This document shows positions 1 through 11,734 of a DNA stretch of 62,706 nucleotides, piece by piece. Origin of the DNA: Azolla pinnata. Taxonomy: Eukaryota; Streptophyta; Polypodiopsida; Salviniales; Salviniaceae. The translations under genes were made by a program, and so were the position numbers. The DNA lies in assembly GCA_037176905.1 (NCBI GenBank), contig JBBBWG010027501.1, positions 1 to 62,706 of the forward strand. The letters are read 5' to 3'. Every line of letters begins with the position of its first letter. Positions within the stretch are counted from its first letter, which is position 1. The notes under the pieces were generated by a model. The model saw nothing but the letters and a program-made list of their open reading frames with translations. It made no database searches and had not been told where the DNA came from.

Positions 1-764
1 CTCGCGGACGCGCAGCCCGACGCGCCACACGTCGGCGACGTAGTGCGCGTTCATGCGCTGCTCCGCCAAGCCGCCGGCGCGCGCCAGCAGCGGCACGCCC
101 GCCGCGATGCCCTCCAGCACCGAGTTCCAGCCGCAGTGCGTCAGGAATCCGCCGACGGCCGCGTGCGCCAGCACCGCGAGCTGCGGCGCCCACGCCACCA
201 GCCGCCCCGCTGATTGCGGCGAGGAGCTCCCGAGCTCCGCGCGCAGGCCGTCCAGGGCTTTGCCCCCCTGATCCGGCCGCACCGCCCACAGGAACGGCAC
301 GCCGCTCTCGCGGACGCCCTCCACGATCGCCGCCAGCTCGGCCTCGGGAAGGTGCGCCACGCTGCCGAACGACACGTAGAGCACCGTCCCCGGCGCGTGC
401 GCCGACAGCCACTCCATGCATCCGCCGTCTTCCTCCCACAAGCTCAGGCTCGCCGCCGCCGTTGCGCCGCCTTCCCACAGCGGCCCGATCGCGACGTAGT
501 TGGGCAGCTCGGCTACCAGCGCCGCGTGCCCCGCCTCGTCCAGCTCCGCCCACGTGTTGCCCAAGTTCCATGCCGCCGCCGCCCCGAAGCTCGCTCTGCA
601 GCTGGACCACTGGAGGAGACCCTGGAAGAGCGCGTCGTCCGCGCCGTTGCTCACCAGGAAGAAGGCGATGTAATCGCGGAGCCTCACGGGTGCGACGCCG
701 GGGACGCAGCGGATGATGATGGCCGCCTTCTTGTCCACCGAGGCTGCCTCGTTGCTCTCATCTT

Positions 765-795
<31 letters not shown>

Positions 796-1461
796 ATCAT
801 CCTCCTCCTCATCGATATCATCTGTTGTCAACGGAATGTAGCCGCGGTCGACGAGGAGGGATTGGAAGCGGTACGCGAGGTTCGCATGGGCCGGCGTCGT
901 CCACAGGGCCACTCGCGGGATGCCCAACCGATCCGCAGTCTCTTGCAGCCAGAAGCAGGCGGCGTCGCTGATGATGCACGAGATGGGAGGGGGACGTGGA
1001 CGGGGATGAGGCTGCTCGTTCGGCGAGTCCAACGGCGGCGGCGGCGGCGGCGGCTGCGCCAGACTTTCGATGAGCTTCCCTAATGGTTCGGCCAATTTCG
1101 GGACGGCAAGCAAGAACTCGATCACGTTCTCGTTGAGGCGGCCGTGGTGCTCGGGGAGGCCGTCGGGGAGGTGGAGGAAGCGGAGGTTGGGCGTGTCGAG
1201 GAGGAGCGGCAGGTTGTGCTTGTTGTTGTTGGCGGAAGAGAACATGCGATGGTGGTTGTAGTCGGTGTTGATGAAGGTGATGAAGAAGCCATCGGCGAGG
1301 AGCTTTCGGGCGAGATGCAGCATGGGGTTGATGTGCCCCTGCGCAGGGTAAGGGAAGATCACGGCATGCGGTTGTTGCACGGCGACCGTGCTCGACGCGC
1401 TTGCCAGTATCGCATTGCTCGGCTGGATGCCACCGCCAGACTTGTGGGCTTGGTCGTCCAT
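1..1461 (-). CDS. UDP-glycosyltransferase, plant family 1 (3' end outside window)
   Basis: One uninterrupted frame of 487 codons from the ATG at 1461-1459 to the window edge, so C-terminally partial. Plant UGTs move sugar from UDP-sugar to small acceptors in the cytosol. Seen: the N-terminal PHAVIFPYPAQGHINPM segment (residues 30-46) with the expected catalytic His31; the CIISDAACFW segment with the expected Asp166; LYVSFGSVAHL near 360; and the sugar-donor PSPG box starting at Trp424 (WAPQ, THCGWNS, GVP, AEQ). Two oddities: an acidic run at residues 214-238 encoded by a GAG/GAT microsatellite, and a PSPG box one residue too long that lacks the usual Pro. The sequence is GC-rich, unlike the rest of the window. 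The linker style recalls UGT83/UGT85 groups, but subfamily and acceptor cannot be told. The ATG is the first in frame and places the His at a normal position. Confidence 0.93.
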
Positions 1462-3842
1462 TGTTCTTGACCCGCCTGTGCACAAGTCTGGCTTGTTGGG
1501 TCTTGCGCAATCTTATCTAGAGATCGTCGACGATGTCGAGAGGGCGAGAGATGTAAAAGACGAGAAAGATATGTTAACGTCTTCTTCTTCTTCCGAGACC
1601 AGAATTGGCCCCCTTGCTGCTGCGGCTGTCGTCTGTCTGCTTTTCTTCTGCGTCTCCATTGGGTTTTTTGCAACACTAGTGATGGGCATTGACAAATGCC
1701 CGGAAACGACGCATTGCATTGCGATGAATGCATGTGCCGAAAAAGAAAAACAAAAAACAAAAAAAAAAGGCGGAGGGGGTGGAGATCGAACTGCCTTCGA
1801 ATGTAGAAGAAGCCCCCCCCCCCCGAAGACACTGGGGTAGGAAGCTGCCGAGTTTACCAGGTTTGAGGTCGCTGTGCGTGTCAGGTCCCTAGAATCGATC
1901 GCCTCTGAGGGCTGCGATGGATTGAACTACTACTTCCGTCGTCGTCGTCAGAGAGGCTAGATTTAGGTTATAATCATAGATATTGTCGCTAGTTTGAATG
2001 TCTTACTCCCTTTCACGGGTACAGACAATCACAGGTATTTATTTGTCGTGAGCGTATCACATTTAAAGGCACCCACTTCTCGCTTGTATAAATAATGTGT
2101 CATAGATTAAGTCTATTGTGAAATGCACATCTATGCAGTGTTCTTTACTGTAATACAGGTCAAGTGGCAAGTAGGTAGTACTGGAAGCCTTCTATGCAGT
2201 ATGGGTTAGATGGTAGTAATCTTGATAGAAACCAAAGTTGGTGTCACTTTCCACTTATACAAGTAGGAGGCTTGTCCAATGTAGCATATTATGCAATATT
2301 GTGCAATAGAAAGACTTTGGTTTTCATTTTGTGTGTGTGTGCGTGTTAACACGTATAGTATTTCACAGGACCACAGGACCTCTTACTTAGCTCATCGTCA
2401 ACCGGTCTCATAATATTCGATGCGAATCGACGGGCGCTTCTTGCTCGACACATCTTTCGGCTCAAAGAGATAAACGGGCCCAAGAGAAAAAATCGGTGAT
2501 CGTCGACAACTTCCTTTCAACATGTGGTAGCAGAGGCACCGACATTACTGTCCGACAAGATGTTACAATCTATTATGCAAATCATTGGAGGCTGTAAACA
2601 AGAGAAAAGGTGTTTGATCACGAACAAATTTCTTTTTCGTATGATAGTCAGTCAGGCCTCTTTACTCATAAAAAGAGACAACATCATGGTAAACAAGATA
2701 TCTTCGGCGAATGCGAATATTACAATCTATGGTTCGAGTACTCCCGGGAAATATCCGACCATCAGCGTCATGGACCCCGATTACATGGGTAACTCAAATA
2801 CTTGTGCGTCTACATCATCGAGCTACATGTTGGAGGTAGCAAAGATTGATTTCATGGAGCACTTACAGATGAGGTAGCAAAGAAAGCTATATTTGGCTAC
2901 TACAAACAATTGACCAACTTCTTGACAAGGAAGCAAGAGAAGGAGACTGACTTCGACCTTGTATTTGCGACTCGAAGAACTCTAATGCAGTTGCACGAAA
3001 TCCTGTGGTCGCATGTGACACAAAGGTATGATATCATCTTGTCTAGCGCTCATTACTAACAAGAAGCTCGAAATCTGGAAAGTCGTCACCAAGGTGGGTA
3101 TAGCTGGATTCTTCGGTAAAGCCACTCTTAGATCTTCGTTCCGAAACACAGATTTGCGAGCCCACTGAGTTGTGAGCTTCCAATGTCCATGGGATGGACA
3201 CTGGCGACTTCCTCCCACGCACATCTGGATCCGTTTCTCCCAACGGATCGCAAGTGCAAATACGCAAACTTTAACTTATATTTAAACGACGAATCGTACA
3301 AAAAAGCGTTGGGGAAACAGGAGCCAGGATTTGGATTTGGCAGGGTCAAGATTTGGGGGTTTAGATTAGATATAGAATTTAAATATCTACAGAGCACAAT
3401 GAAGCCCAGATTTCTCAGCGGTTGTAGCGGTAGGCAAAGGAGAATCTCGAAGGAGCCCCGTTTTGAATTGTGGTTGTTGTTATTGTTGTTCACTAACTAA
3501 CATGGTAATGACATTAGCCACGGGCCCGAAACACGGCTTGTTGTTACAAATCAGCCCACCGGCGAGGTTCTACGGCGGCTCCGGCAGTCAGTGTGAAACG
3601 GCAGCGGCAAGCTGCCGAAACAACTCTAGTGTCGTCGTCGTCAAGTTTTCTCCTCACACTCTCCTTGCAGCTACAACGCATATTTTAGGCTCGGGCAACG
3701 ATCCATCTCCGCGATCTGTTGCTTCGACGTGGAATCGAGCGACTATCCATTTGCAAAATGCTTGTTTCGTCGCGGAATCCAAGCGACGGTCCAACTGGCG
3801 ATCTGCTTGCTTTTCAAACGTGGAATCGAGCAGAAGAACCCA

Positions 3843-4030
3843 TCTAGCGATCTGCTGCTTCGACGCGGAATCAAGCAGAAGAACCGTCTAGCGATCTGCT
3901 GTTTCGGCGCGGAATCAAGCCGAAGAAACCATCTAGCGATCTGCTCTTTCGACGCGGAACCAAGCAGAAGAAACCATCTAGCGATCTGCTGTTTCGACGC
4001 GGAATCAAGCAGAAGAACCGTCGAGCGATC
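3843..4030. repeat. 44/45-bp minisatellite
   Basis: A unit beginning TCTAGCGATCTGCTG and containing GACGCGGAATCAAGCAG repeats head to tail. Unit starts are at 3843, 3887, 3932, 3977 and 4021, giving spacings of 44, 45, 45 and 44 bp. More diverged copies extend upstream to about 3715. The ORFs over it on both strands are artefacts of the repeat. Confidence 0.9.
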
Positions 4031-4146
4031 CCCGTCGTTTGCAACATCGAAATCGGGCGAATGCAGCGATGGTGCGATCGGGGGGCCAGGTAAAGAGAGC
4101 TGACGATCATCGCAAGAGCCGTCGGCAAGCTTGACCACAATGCTGG

Positions 4147-4363
4147 AAGTATGAATGTCTTTGTATGTATGAATGGATGTATGAATGAATGTCTTGCCAC
4201 GTATGAATGTATGAATGCATGCATGTGTTGCGTGTCTGTGTGTGTATATGTATGTATGTATGTATGTGTGCGTGTGTATGTATGTGTGCATGTGTGTGTG
4301 CATGTATGTATGTGTGTGTGTGTGTGTGCATATGTATGTACTGTATGTATGTATGTATGTGTG
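4147..4363. repeat. TATG/TGTG microsatellite
   Basis: Alternating TATG, TGTG and TGCA words, just upstream of the CASP-like start codon. It produces Cys/Met/Val-rich or His/Thr-rich shadow ORFs. The same sequence class forms the large array at 15.6-16.7 kb. Confidence 0.9.
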
Positions 4364-4468
4364 ACAGGGCATCACGGTTGACCGGAGAGTCTAGCGACAG
4401 AGAAGACAGGGAGAGACAAGGAGAAGAGAGAAGGCGCTTCTTGATGGGCGATCTGTAGTCATCCTGCC

Positions 4469-5901
4469 ATGGAACCTCGCGCCTTTGCCTCTTCCCCTCC
4501 CCATGCCCCTGTCCCTGCCCCTGCCCCTGCTGCCCAAGCAGAAGAAGACGGAAAGAGCGTCGCTGGCAATGGCTACACCTTCCCGGCCCGCTACACCCAC
4601 CAAACCTCGGTTGCCATCGCCGAGCTCTGCTTTCGATTGTGTGTTGCCGCCCTCACGCTCCTCTCTCTCTGCCTCGTCGCCTCCGACTATGGTTTCACGG
4701 TGGTCGCGCCCATGAAGTAATTGATTGATGGCCCTCTACATGGGTTTTCAGTGTCGCGTGTTCTTGGCTTTGACTGTGGAGAGGTGGATTGACGGCTGTG
4801 TGTATGCATAGACAAGGATGGATTGATCTGTGTGTGTATATCTGTGTCTATGCAAAGATGGACTGTTGTATGGCTGGTTGTGTACCCCCCTGTTCTATGT
4901 TTGTTGTAGATGTGAATGTATGTGTTGTATGCCTGCACATATGTATATATGGATATGAGGATAGATGGATGATTATGGATTGCTATTTGGATGAATGGAT
5001 TGATTGATTTGTGTGTGTATGTGTGGCTAGATATGTTTTTGGGTGCACTCTAATCACATGGAACCTGATCATCACAACAAATAGATGCCTGCACATATGT
5101 ATATATGGATATGAGGATAGATGGATGATTATGGATTACTATTTGGATGAATGGATTGATTGATTTGTGTATGTATGTGTGGCTAGATATGTTTTTGGGT
5201 GCACTCTAATCACATGGAACCTGATCATCACAATAAATAGTTCAGATGGTTTTTTTTGGGGGGGTGCTTTCTAGCAGCTGGAAGCCAGCTGTTCATCAGT
5301 TCATGCTCGTTTGTTTTCTGTGCATATTTTCTAGGATAAAGATCATGTGCATTGGCTGAGTTTGTTCTTTGATCGATTTGATCTCTTTTAAACTTGGGTT
5401 GTGTTTGGTTTGTCGATGAAAGACACCTCGTCTTCTCATACATGGAAGGGAATTGGAATATGGATCTCGCAGTTATCTTCTTGCATCTTCGATCTTGCCC
5501 TTCTTGTATTCGGTAGCTCAAAGCGTTCTGTCGGCCCGTGGATTGATGACATCCGAAAGCCTGATACCTATCGGATTCTACACCATCTTCTCTATAGTGT
5601 CGGATCTGGTAAAGTCACCATCACTTGTTCCACATCTGTTTTGCTTCCATCATGCAGATAGGTTGAGGGTTTGATTGTTGTCTTCTTCTTCTTCTTCTCC
5701 TCCTCTCCCCACCCCCCTTAAATTTACCAGGTCTGTGCAATCCTATTGTTATCTGGAAGTTCGGCAGTCTTCGGAGCAACTACAAGCTGGAATACCACCA
5801 ACAACTTCATATCGCAAGCAAATGCTGCTGCCGCCATGGCATTTCTTGGATTCTTGTTTATGTTGCCGTTGATCTTCATCTCGATGGCACGAGATAAATA
5901 G
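4469..5901 (+). CDS. CASP-like membrane protein (CASPL4-type), 3 exons
   Basis: Exons 4469-4716, 5449-5608 and 5731-5901 join in phase to 192 residues (donors GTAATT and GTAAAG; acceptor ACCAG for exon 3). CASP-like proteins are four-span membrane scaffolds related to the Casparian strip proteins; CASPL4 functions are little known. Seen: a Pro/Ala-rich cytosolic N-terminus; TM1 from VAIAELCFRLCVAALTLL with the family's Arg; TM2 from SYLLASSILPFLYSVAQ; TM3 from SIVSDLVCAILLLSGSSAV with the conserved Asp; and TM4 from AAAAMAFLGFLFMLPLIF, ending shortly after. The acceptor of exon 2 (TGGAAG before 5449) is the least certain junction. Intron 1 carries a 156-bp tandem duplication. Confidence 0.85.
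4929..5240. repeat. 156-bp tandem duplication in CASP-like intron 1
   Basis: Copies 4929-5084 and 5085-5240 are head to tail, both starting ATGCCTGCACATATG and ending AAATAG. By eye only about three substitutions separate them, so the duplication looks recent. Confidence 0.95.
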
Positions 5902-6514
5902 TGTTTCTCCATCTTCTACCCCAGTCATGTTCTGCCTGAGCATATTGCTCTTAACACGTTGTAAAGGCAGAAATCTGTACGCATTTATTTCTTTGCAAAT
6001 TCAATACACAAATCCTCTGTATATTGTGCTGCGTCAATTGACATGGTCATTTGATAATACCACAATTTTTTGCATGTAATTATAAGTGAGTGATTTCCTG
6101 TTTTGAGTTGAGGCATTGTAGTAAAGTTCAGCTTCCCTTGTAGTTTTCGGAGACGGTTTTGGAGATATCTTGATGCACAAGTTAAGTGTCTGAAGATACT
6201 GAGAAGTCCCCTACAGTAAGACCTTTTATTTCGAGAACAGAATACAGAAGATGTATTTGGGGGGTCCAGGAAACCACTTTGGCGTATGACCTTATTAAGA
6301 AAAGCATTGTTGCTCAAGTATTTATTTATTTGCAAGGAAATTCTGTGACCAGAGTTATACAATCATATGCTTAAAACATTCTGATACTTCTATCATGCTA
6401 CAAACTCTGAATAGACATTATATATATACCCAGAACTATCAAAGCTACATTAACCGATATACAGTAAAATCAATGATGCCACCAAATAGATACCATGCTT
6501 GGCAAGTTCAGGCT
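5902..6514. other. intergenic, convergent 3' ends
   Basis: The 613 bp between the stop codons of the CASP-like gene (+) and the kinase gene (-). It should hold both 3' untranslated regions and poly(A) sites. No coding sequence recognised. Confidence 0.6.
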
Positions 6515-9458
6515 CTAGGATGGATTAAGTAATGCATCAAGAGCATCTACGATCTCTTTCATTGTAGGTCTCGACTTCCCATTTTCGCTCAGACATTGAA
6601 GAGCTAGACTAGCGACTTTTTCAGCCACCCTGTGTGGAAATTGATTTTCCAACCTCTCATCAATAATCAGCAGGATCTTTCGTTTATTTCTCAAGTATGG
6701 CCTTGCCCAGTCAACCAACTTCTCTTCACCAAATGGCCGGCGGTTGTCTATAGCTCGGCGTCCTGTCAGCAACTCCAGCAATACAACTCCAAAGCTATAA
6801 ACATCGCTTCTTGTGGATAAATGCCCTATACACATTTACAGATATAAGAGTGTTCTAAGAAACATGGTATGTTGATCATATCCTTGGGGTAGTATGGATA
6901 CCAAAAACATGAACCCTGAAACAGTCAGCAATCCTTGGAAGTATAATGTAAGACAAAAGCTCCAAATATCCAAGTTTTCTATGTTTCCTCAACAGCCATA
7001 AACATTTTACAAACGATTTTTCACAAGCAACTTTAATTCTTTTTATACTTCATGAGCCGGTTGACAAAGGGCGTATGAGAAATAAAGAAAAAAGAAGGCC
7101 CGCACACGTCTCAGTCATAGTCAAAACAAAATTAAAACCTGTAGCAAGATACTCTGGGGCAGCATAGCCATTGGTTCCCATAATACGTGTAGAGACATGT
7201 GAATCATCTCCTGCAGGACCAGTCTTTGCGAGCCCAAAATCTGATAATTTGGCGTTATATTCCTGTGAGAACCAGTAGTATAAATTCATTATCATATTTC
7301 CTGAAGGCTTAGAAACAGCAAATAAATGTGTCAAACAGTCACTGCATTCATTGTGTGCTTGATCCAAGAGTATATACACACACTATCTAATAAAATGTTG
7401 GAGGCCTTGAAGTCTCTGTATATAACTTGTCTTTCGGGATTATGAAGAAACGCTAGACCTCTAGCTGCGCCTATAGCAACTTTCATTCTGATGCCCCAAT
7501 GTATCATTTGACAACCCCCTGCACACATCCATATGAAATGCAAACTAAACAACCAGAACAACAATATGGATTTCAAATTCATTCAACATAAAGCAACTTA
7601 CGCCTGAAAAGATGCTTTTCTAAACTCCCACAAGACATGTATTCATACACGAGTAATCTGTTGAATCCCTCGGCGCAAAATCCAAACAGCTTCACGAGGT
7701 TGGGATGATGAAGAGCACCCAAAAAGTGCACCTCTGCCTGAACCCAATTAATTGCACTTATCCTCAATACAAGGAAACATATATTTAGAAGTGCAAGTAT
7801 GTTGTAACAATGAGTATATAGAGCATAGAGCTAGTCAATCAAGGAATTTGAAGTCTTAATTAGAGGCATTGCATGTGGATTACATGCTGACCGTGATAGA
7901 TGCCCACTGTTATTCCTCCATGCGTTACCCTATGGAACATTTATACATCAATCGCATGATGCTTATGATAAGTGCAGCAACAATACACAGGCTTTCCGAT
8001 TAAAATTGACCAACAAAGATCCCATTTATTGACATATAAAGTAGATAAATTAATTGAGAGAGTAATACTCACAAGCCATTCTCTATGCCCTTGCTGTGCA
8101 TTCACCTTGAGTCTCTTGACTGCTACCGGAATCCCTTGTCCAGGTCTTGATGGCATGAAGGTTTTCTCGTCAAGGTAACCTTTATATACAACACCAAAGC
8201 CTCCTTCTCCCAGCTCTTCTCGGAAATTCCGAGTGCATGCTCTCAGATCACCATAGGAAAATGCACGCAATGAACCCTCCGTACCAACAGCAATATTGTG
8301 TGTGACTTTCTCATCATAGCTTTTGAAGATGGGCTTATCATCTCGAGAGACATTCTTCACCTTTGGTAATGCACCTGCACAAAATTAGAAAGAGCAAGAT
8401 TAAGATAGTTTGTGTAGCCATTGCGTTGATGATTTCTGCAGATTATTGAAGAAAGTAAAGAAATAATCGACAAAATCATTTCAGCGATGCACTTGGAAAA
8501 TTATACGTGATCAACCAGTGTGCGGGTGGGCATATCAACAATAAGCTAAGAGTGTGTACGGACTTTATTTGGGATTCTTGAAGAGGGTTAAACTTTAAGG
8601 CTAGTGACAAAAACCTGCTGGAAATTTGATGAAAAGAAAGAACATGAATTGAGCTCCAGTGGCAGCATGGGCACGTGTCTGGTTCTGCTGACTTTGTTAC
8701 GGGAGATTATACCAAATATATCAGACCAGAAAAGACCAAAGAGTTGCAGTTCTCAGCATAAATAGAACATGTAATAAGAGATATTTGCATGAACAGTGGC
8801 TTTCGTGAGACCAAACTGCATTGCAAAAATGGGAGATTTCACTTCAAAAGATATTTTTGGAAGTAAAACTTAGGAGATGTGGATCACCAAAGATACAAAG
8901 AACAGTTCCATGACATGTAAGCTGATGCAAGAGAGCGATCAAGGTTCATTTATAAGCATTGTTTTGCGATCAGTTGTAAACTCAATTCTATTCCCGAGAT
9001 TGCGTTCCTAAGAGTTTGGATTATGCAGATGATGGAGTATATTTTCTTTCCAAGATTCAGATCAACGAAGTAAAATCGATGTGTTGTACATCATTCACAA
9101 ATTGCATAGCAAAGAAAAGACTGAAAAGGCGCACACGGATATATACATACCCAGTCACGAACATAAACCACCGGATTATGCAAATGATGGAGTATATTTT
9201 CTTTCCAAGATTGAGATCAACGAAGTAAAATCGATGTGTTGTACATCATCCACAAATTGCATAGCAAAGAAAAGACTGAAAAGACGCACACGGATATTTA
9301 CATACCCAGTCACAAACATACATGCGCACACACATATGTACGTACGTATGCATGCACGCATGGAGGTAGGTAGGTATGCAAGAAATGACCAAGATCATAC
9401 CGGCGTCAGGGTTGCAAGGATGAAGAGAATGCGGGGTGGAGTAGCAGGTGTTTCCCAT
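6515..9458 (-). CDS. receptor-like cytoplasmic kinase, class VII (PBL-like), 6 exons
   Basis: Exons 9401-9458, 8073-8374, 7602-7737, 7382-7518, 7139-7262 and 6515-6825 join in phase to 355 residues. RLCK-VII kinases relay signals from surface receptors at the plasma membrane in immunity and development. Seen: MGNTCYS at the N-terminus, fitting Gly2 N-myristoylation with Cys5 palmitoylation; glycine loop [17 protein letters not shown] with the ATP-binding Lys; [14 protein letters not shown] catalytic loop; SDFGLAK; activation loop ending GYAAPEY; and the [19 protein letters not shown] helix. Length and the YRDFK loop match the class. Exon 4 ends at a weak GTGTGT donor, supported by phase and by the resulting [14 protein letters not shown]. 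An overlapping upstream ATG (9565) opens a different frame across exon 1. Confidence 0.93.
9021..9320. repeat. 155-bp tandem duplication in kinase intron 1
   Basis: Copy 1 starts at 9021 (TTATGCAGATGATGGAG) and copy 2 at 9176 (TTATGCAAATGATGGAG). They remain nearly identical through CCCAGTCAC, with few substitutions. Confidence 0.93.
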
Positions 9459-9937
9459 GAAGAAAGGAAGCTTCGGGAGGAAGACGAAGAGGCTGTAAGG
9501 AGGAGGAGGAGGAAGAAGAAGAAGATGAAGAAGAAGGCGAGCGGGTTTTTCATCTGCTGCGCCATAGCTCTCGATCTTTTCTGTTGTCGGAGAAAAAGGA
9601 AAGCTCTCGATCGATGTTATGTACAAAGTGCTTTCATTAGAAAAACAGGAAAAAGAACAGAGAGAAAAGAAGAGAAAGAAAGAAAGATATATTAACATCT
9701 TCTTAAGACCAAAATTCATGGGCCAAAAAGATACAACAGTGAGATGTGTATACCCAATCATCCAATGTGCAAAAAAAAAAGGGGGAATTGAAAAGCAAAC
9801 AAGAGATACAAATTTGAATGGTAAAAATGTTAATCGAATGGTAAAGAGAGAGAGAGAGAGAGTTCGCGGGTGTTCGATTCCCACCATTTTGCCGCAGGAA
9901 AATGACAGGTTCCATGAAAGGTACGCAAAAGTCCGAT

Positions 9938-10250
9938 TTAGGGTTTAGGGTTTTAGGGTTTCGACCCAGGTCCGTGGAAAGGGGCCAAAAGTCTAGTTTT
10001 TAGGGTTTTGGGTTTTGGGTTTTTAGGGTTTAGGGTTCCAAACCCCAAATCCATGAACAAAGGACCCAAAGGTTGATATGGGGTTTGTGGTTTAGAGTTT
10101 CGAATCTGGGTGACCCAAAAGCCTGGCTCAGGGTTTCGAACCTGGGTTCGTGATAAGGGATCCAATGTCTAATTCAAGGTTCGGGGTTTAGGGTTTAGAG
10201 TTTCAAACCTGGGTCTGTGAAATGGGACCCGATGTCTGATTTAGGGTTTC
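9938..10250. repeat. degenerate telomere-like (TTTAGGG) repeat region
   Basis: Many TTTAGGG, TTTTAGGG and TTTTGGG words mixed with a recurring longer phrase around AACCTGGGTCCGTGGAAAGG. The phrase recurs every 60-70 bp or so. It looks like an interstitial telomere-type array that has become part of a longer satellite. Confidence 0.8.
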
Positions 10251-10363
10251 GAGGGCTCGTTTGAAAGAAGTTTTGCTCTGAAGGCTCTATAAAAGAAACC
10301 CAAGGGCAGATTATGCGACGAGCTTTGATAACGATCAGAGAGCGGTATTGATTGGAAGCATGC

Positions 10364-10786
10364 CTATCTGCAGGCTTCTATGCTCATCTCCATGTTCATA
10401 ACCTGTTTTGCTTCAAGAGACACAGATGGGTCTGTTCCAGTTTCCGCGCCACGCAAGCCTAACAGAAGAAGCAGGACTCGGTAGCAGAGACTTGTGGTGT
10501 AGATATATACCGAATCAAGCGATATGCCTTCGAGTTGTTGTGATTGTTGCAACTTGTGTGTGAGAGAGAGAGAGGATGTGGGAACAATCCTTTGGCTCAC
10601 AGGATTCATTGAACTGTTTCTACTTTGCTCACGCACCGCAACAGAATCAACAGACACACAGACAACCGACAGTTGACTTTGGCCGGAGATGATTAGGTCA
10701 ACTCCGAGCAAACAGAAGCCAAGCAAAAGAAGGGTTGAGACTTTTGTGGAGCCTGGCCTTTTTGCCACGGAATCGTTGAAGCTCAT
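10364..10786 (-). CDS. hypothetical 140-aa ORF, doubtful
   Basis: An open frame with a hydrophobic segment after the first 17 residues (VSTLLLLGFCLLGVDLII), which could be a signal anchor. No recognised domain. The Ser-rich middle and lack of resemblance to any family make it as likely chance as gene. It lies between the start of the kinase gene and the stop of the MOSC gene, and its GC content resembles coding sequence slightly more than the surrounding DNA does. Confidence 0.2.
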   Translation of the reverse strand: MSFNDSVAKRPGSTKVSTLLLLGFCLLGVDLIISGQSQLSVVCVSVDSVAVREQSRNSSMNPVSQRIVPTSSLSLTHKLQQSQQLEGISLDSVYIYTTSLCYRVLLLLLGLRGAETGTDPSVSLEAKQVMNMEMSIEACR

Positions 10787-11734
10787 CGAATCATCTCCCG
10801 ACTCTCATTCATTGTACGCTTTGCTATACATGCTTTTGCTTCTTCTTCTATCGCTTTGATAAACGAAGGCGCATAATCGAAGACAAACTCTTCTCCGTTG
10901 GCCCCACTAATTTGAGCTCCTCAAGTTTACCACAGTGCCAAACACTGACCTGACGTCTCCATCAGAACTTGTAGAACACAGAATCGAATCCCGCTAGTGA
11001 CAAGCGCAGCATGCATTATCAACAACGAAGACTTTGTGCAACCATCCAACTACCATAGACACAGAAACCAAAAGATGGCACATAGAAGTGCTTCAGATTC
11101 AATGTTTGCAAAAGCAGTAAAAGAAAAAGATGCCAATCTTCACCCCTGACCTAACTCCGATCGCTTTCTCTTCAATTCATAAAGAAGGGCATATGGAAGC
11201 AAAGGCAATAGACAGTTGTGGGTGGCACTAGGATACATTTACCTCTCAAAGGTATCATGCTTTGTTGACCTTTAGGCTCTGGCTCTGGCTCTGAATCATC
11301 CTTTCAGCACACATCTCAATTCCGGAGGAAAACTGGTAAAACTGATTCATCATGCGATGAACTCGCGTTGAAAAGACTGATGCTTTGATGCAACAGCTGT
11401 AAACACCCATACTATGTTCTGGACATGGCAACATTCAAGCTGACGAGATAAGTGTGCCTTGTTTATTCTAACTAGTTCCAAAATGTTTCCCAAACACTTC
11501 TCCACACGATCTGATCCTTCTTATTCTACCGAAAAGCCACTATCATAACTTTCCTTTTGATCTTTTGTTCAGTGTAAAGGCTCAAAAGTTTATTTGATTG
11601 AATTCTTCTTGGCTATGTTTTTCCAACATTCCAAAGGTTTCACAATTTTAAAGCAAGGGCAGGGGACCTAACACTTAGCACTCGAGCAGTCTTCATGGCT
11701 ACGTTGATAGCCTAAACCTGTCACTCTCTAAAAC
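10787..11734. other. non-coding stretch downstream of the MOSC gene
   Basis: No ORF of note or recognisable motif. Part of it is probably the 3' untranslated region of the MOSC gene, which stops at 11735. Confidence 0.5.

Larger units (their letters stand above)
1462..4468. other. intergenic region, no gene recognised
   Basis: Lies between the divergently transcribed glycosyltransferase and CASP-like genes, so it should hold both promoters. Only short ORFs are present (for example 2524-2877 and 3463-3891) and none resembles a known protein. It carries the 44/45-bp minisatellite (from about 3715) and the TATG microsatellite (4147-4363). Confidence 0.6.

Noticed and set aside
818-1510. 230-codon ORF on the minus strand over the glycosyltransferase
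   Set aside because: Arg/Pro/Ala-rich shadow in another frame of the GC-rich glycosyltransferase, which is itself open for 487 codons.
2525-2560. TGGTAGCAGAGGC resembling a Copia primer-binding site, with a following ORF
   Set aside because: Two mismatches to the usual TGGTATCAGAGC, no paired LTRs found, and the ORF at 2524-2877 shows no gag or pol motif I can recognise.
10364-10786. VYIYTTS in a small secreted-looking ORF, resembling the phytosulfokine core YIYTQ
   Set aside because: The Gln and the preceding Asp are missing, as is the conserved Cys-rich context, and it lies mid-protein with a long tail. Treated as chance.
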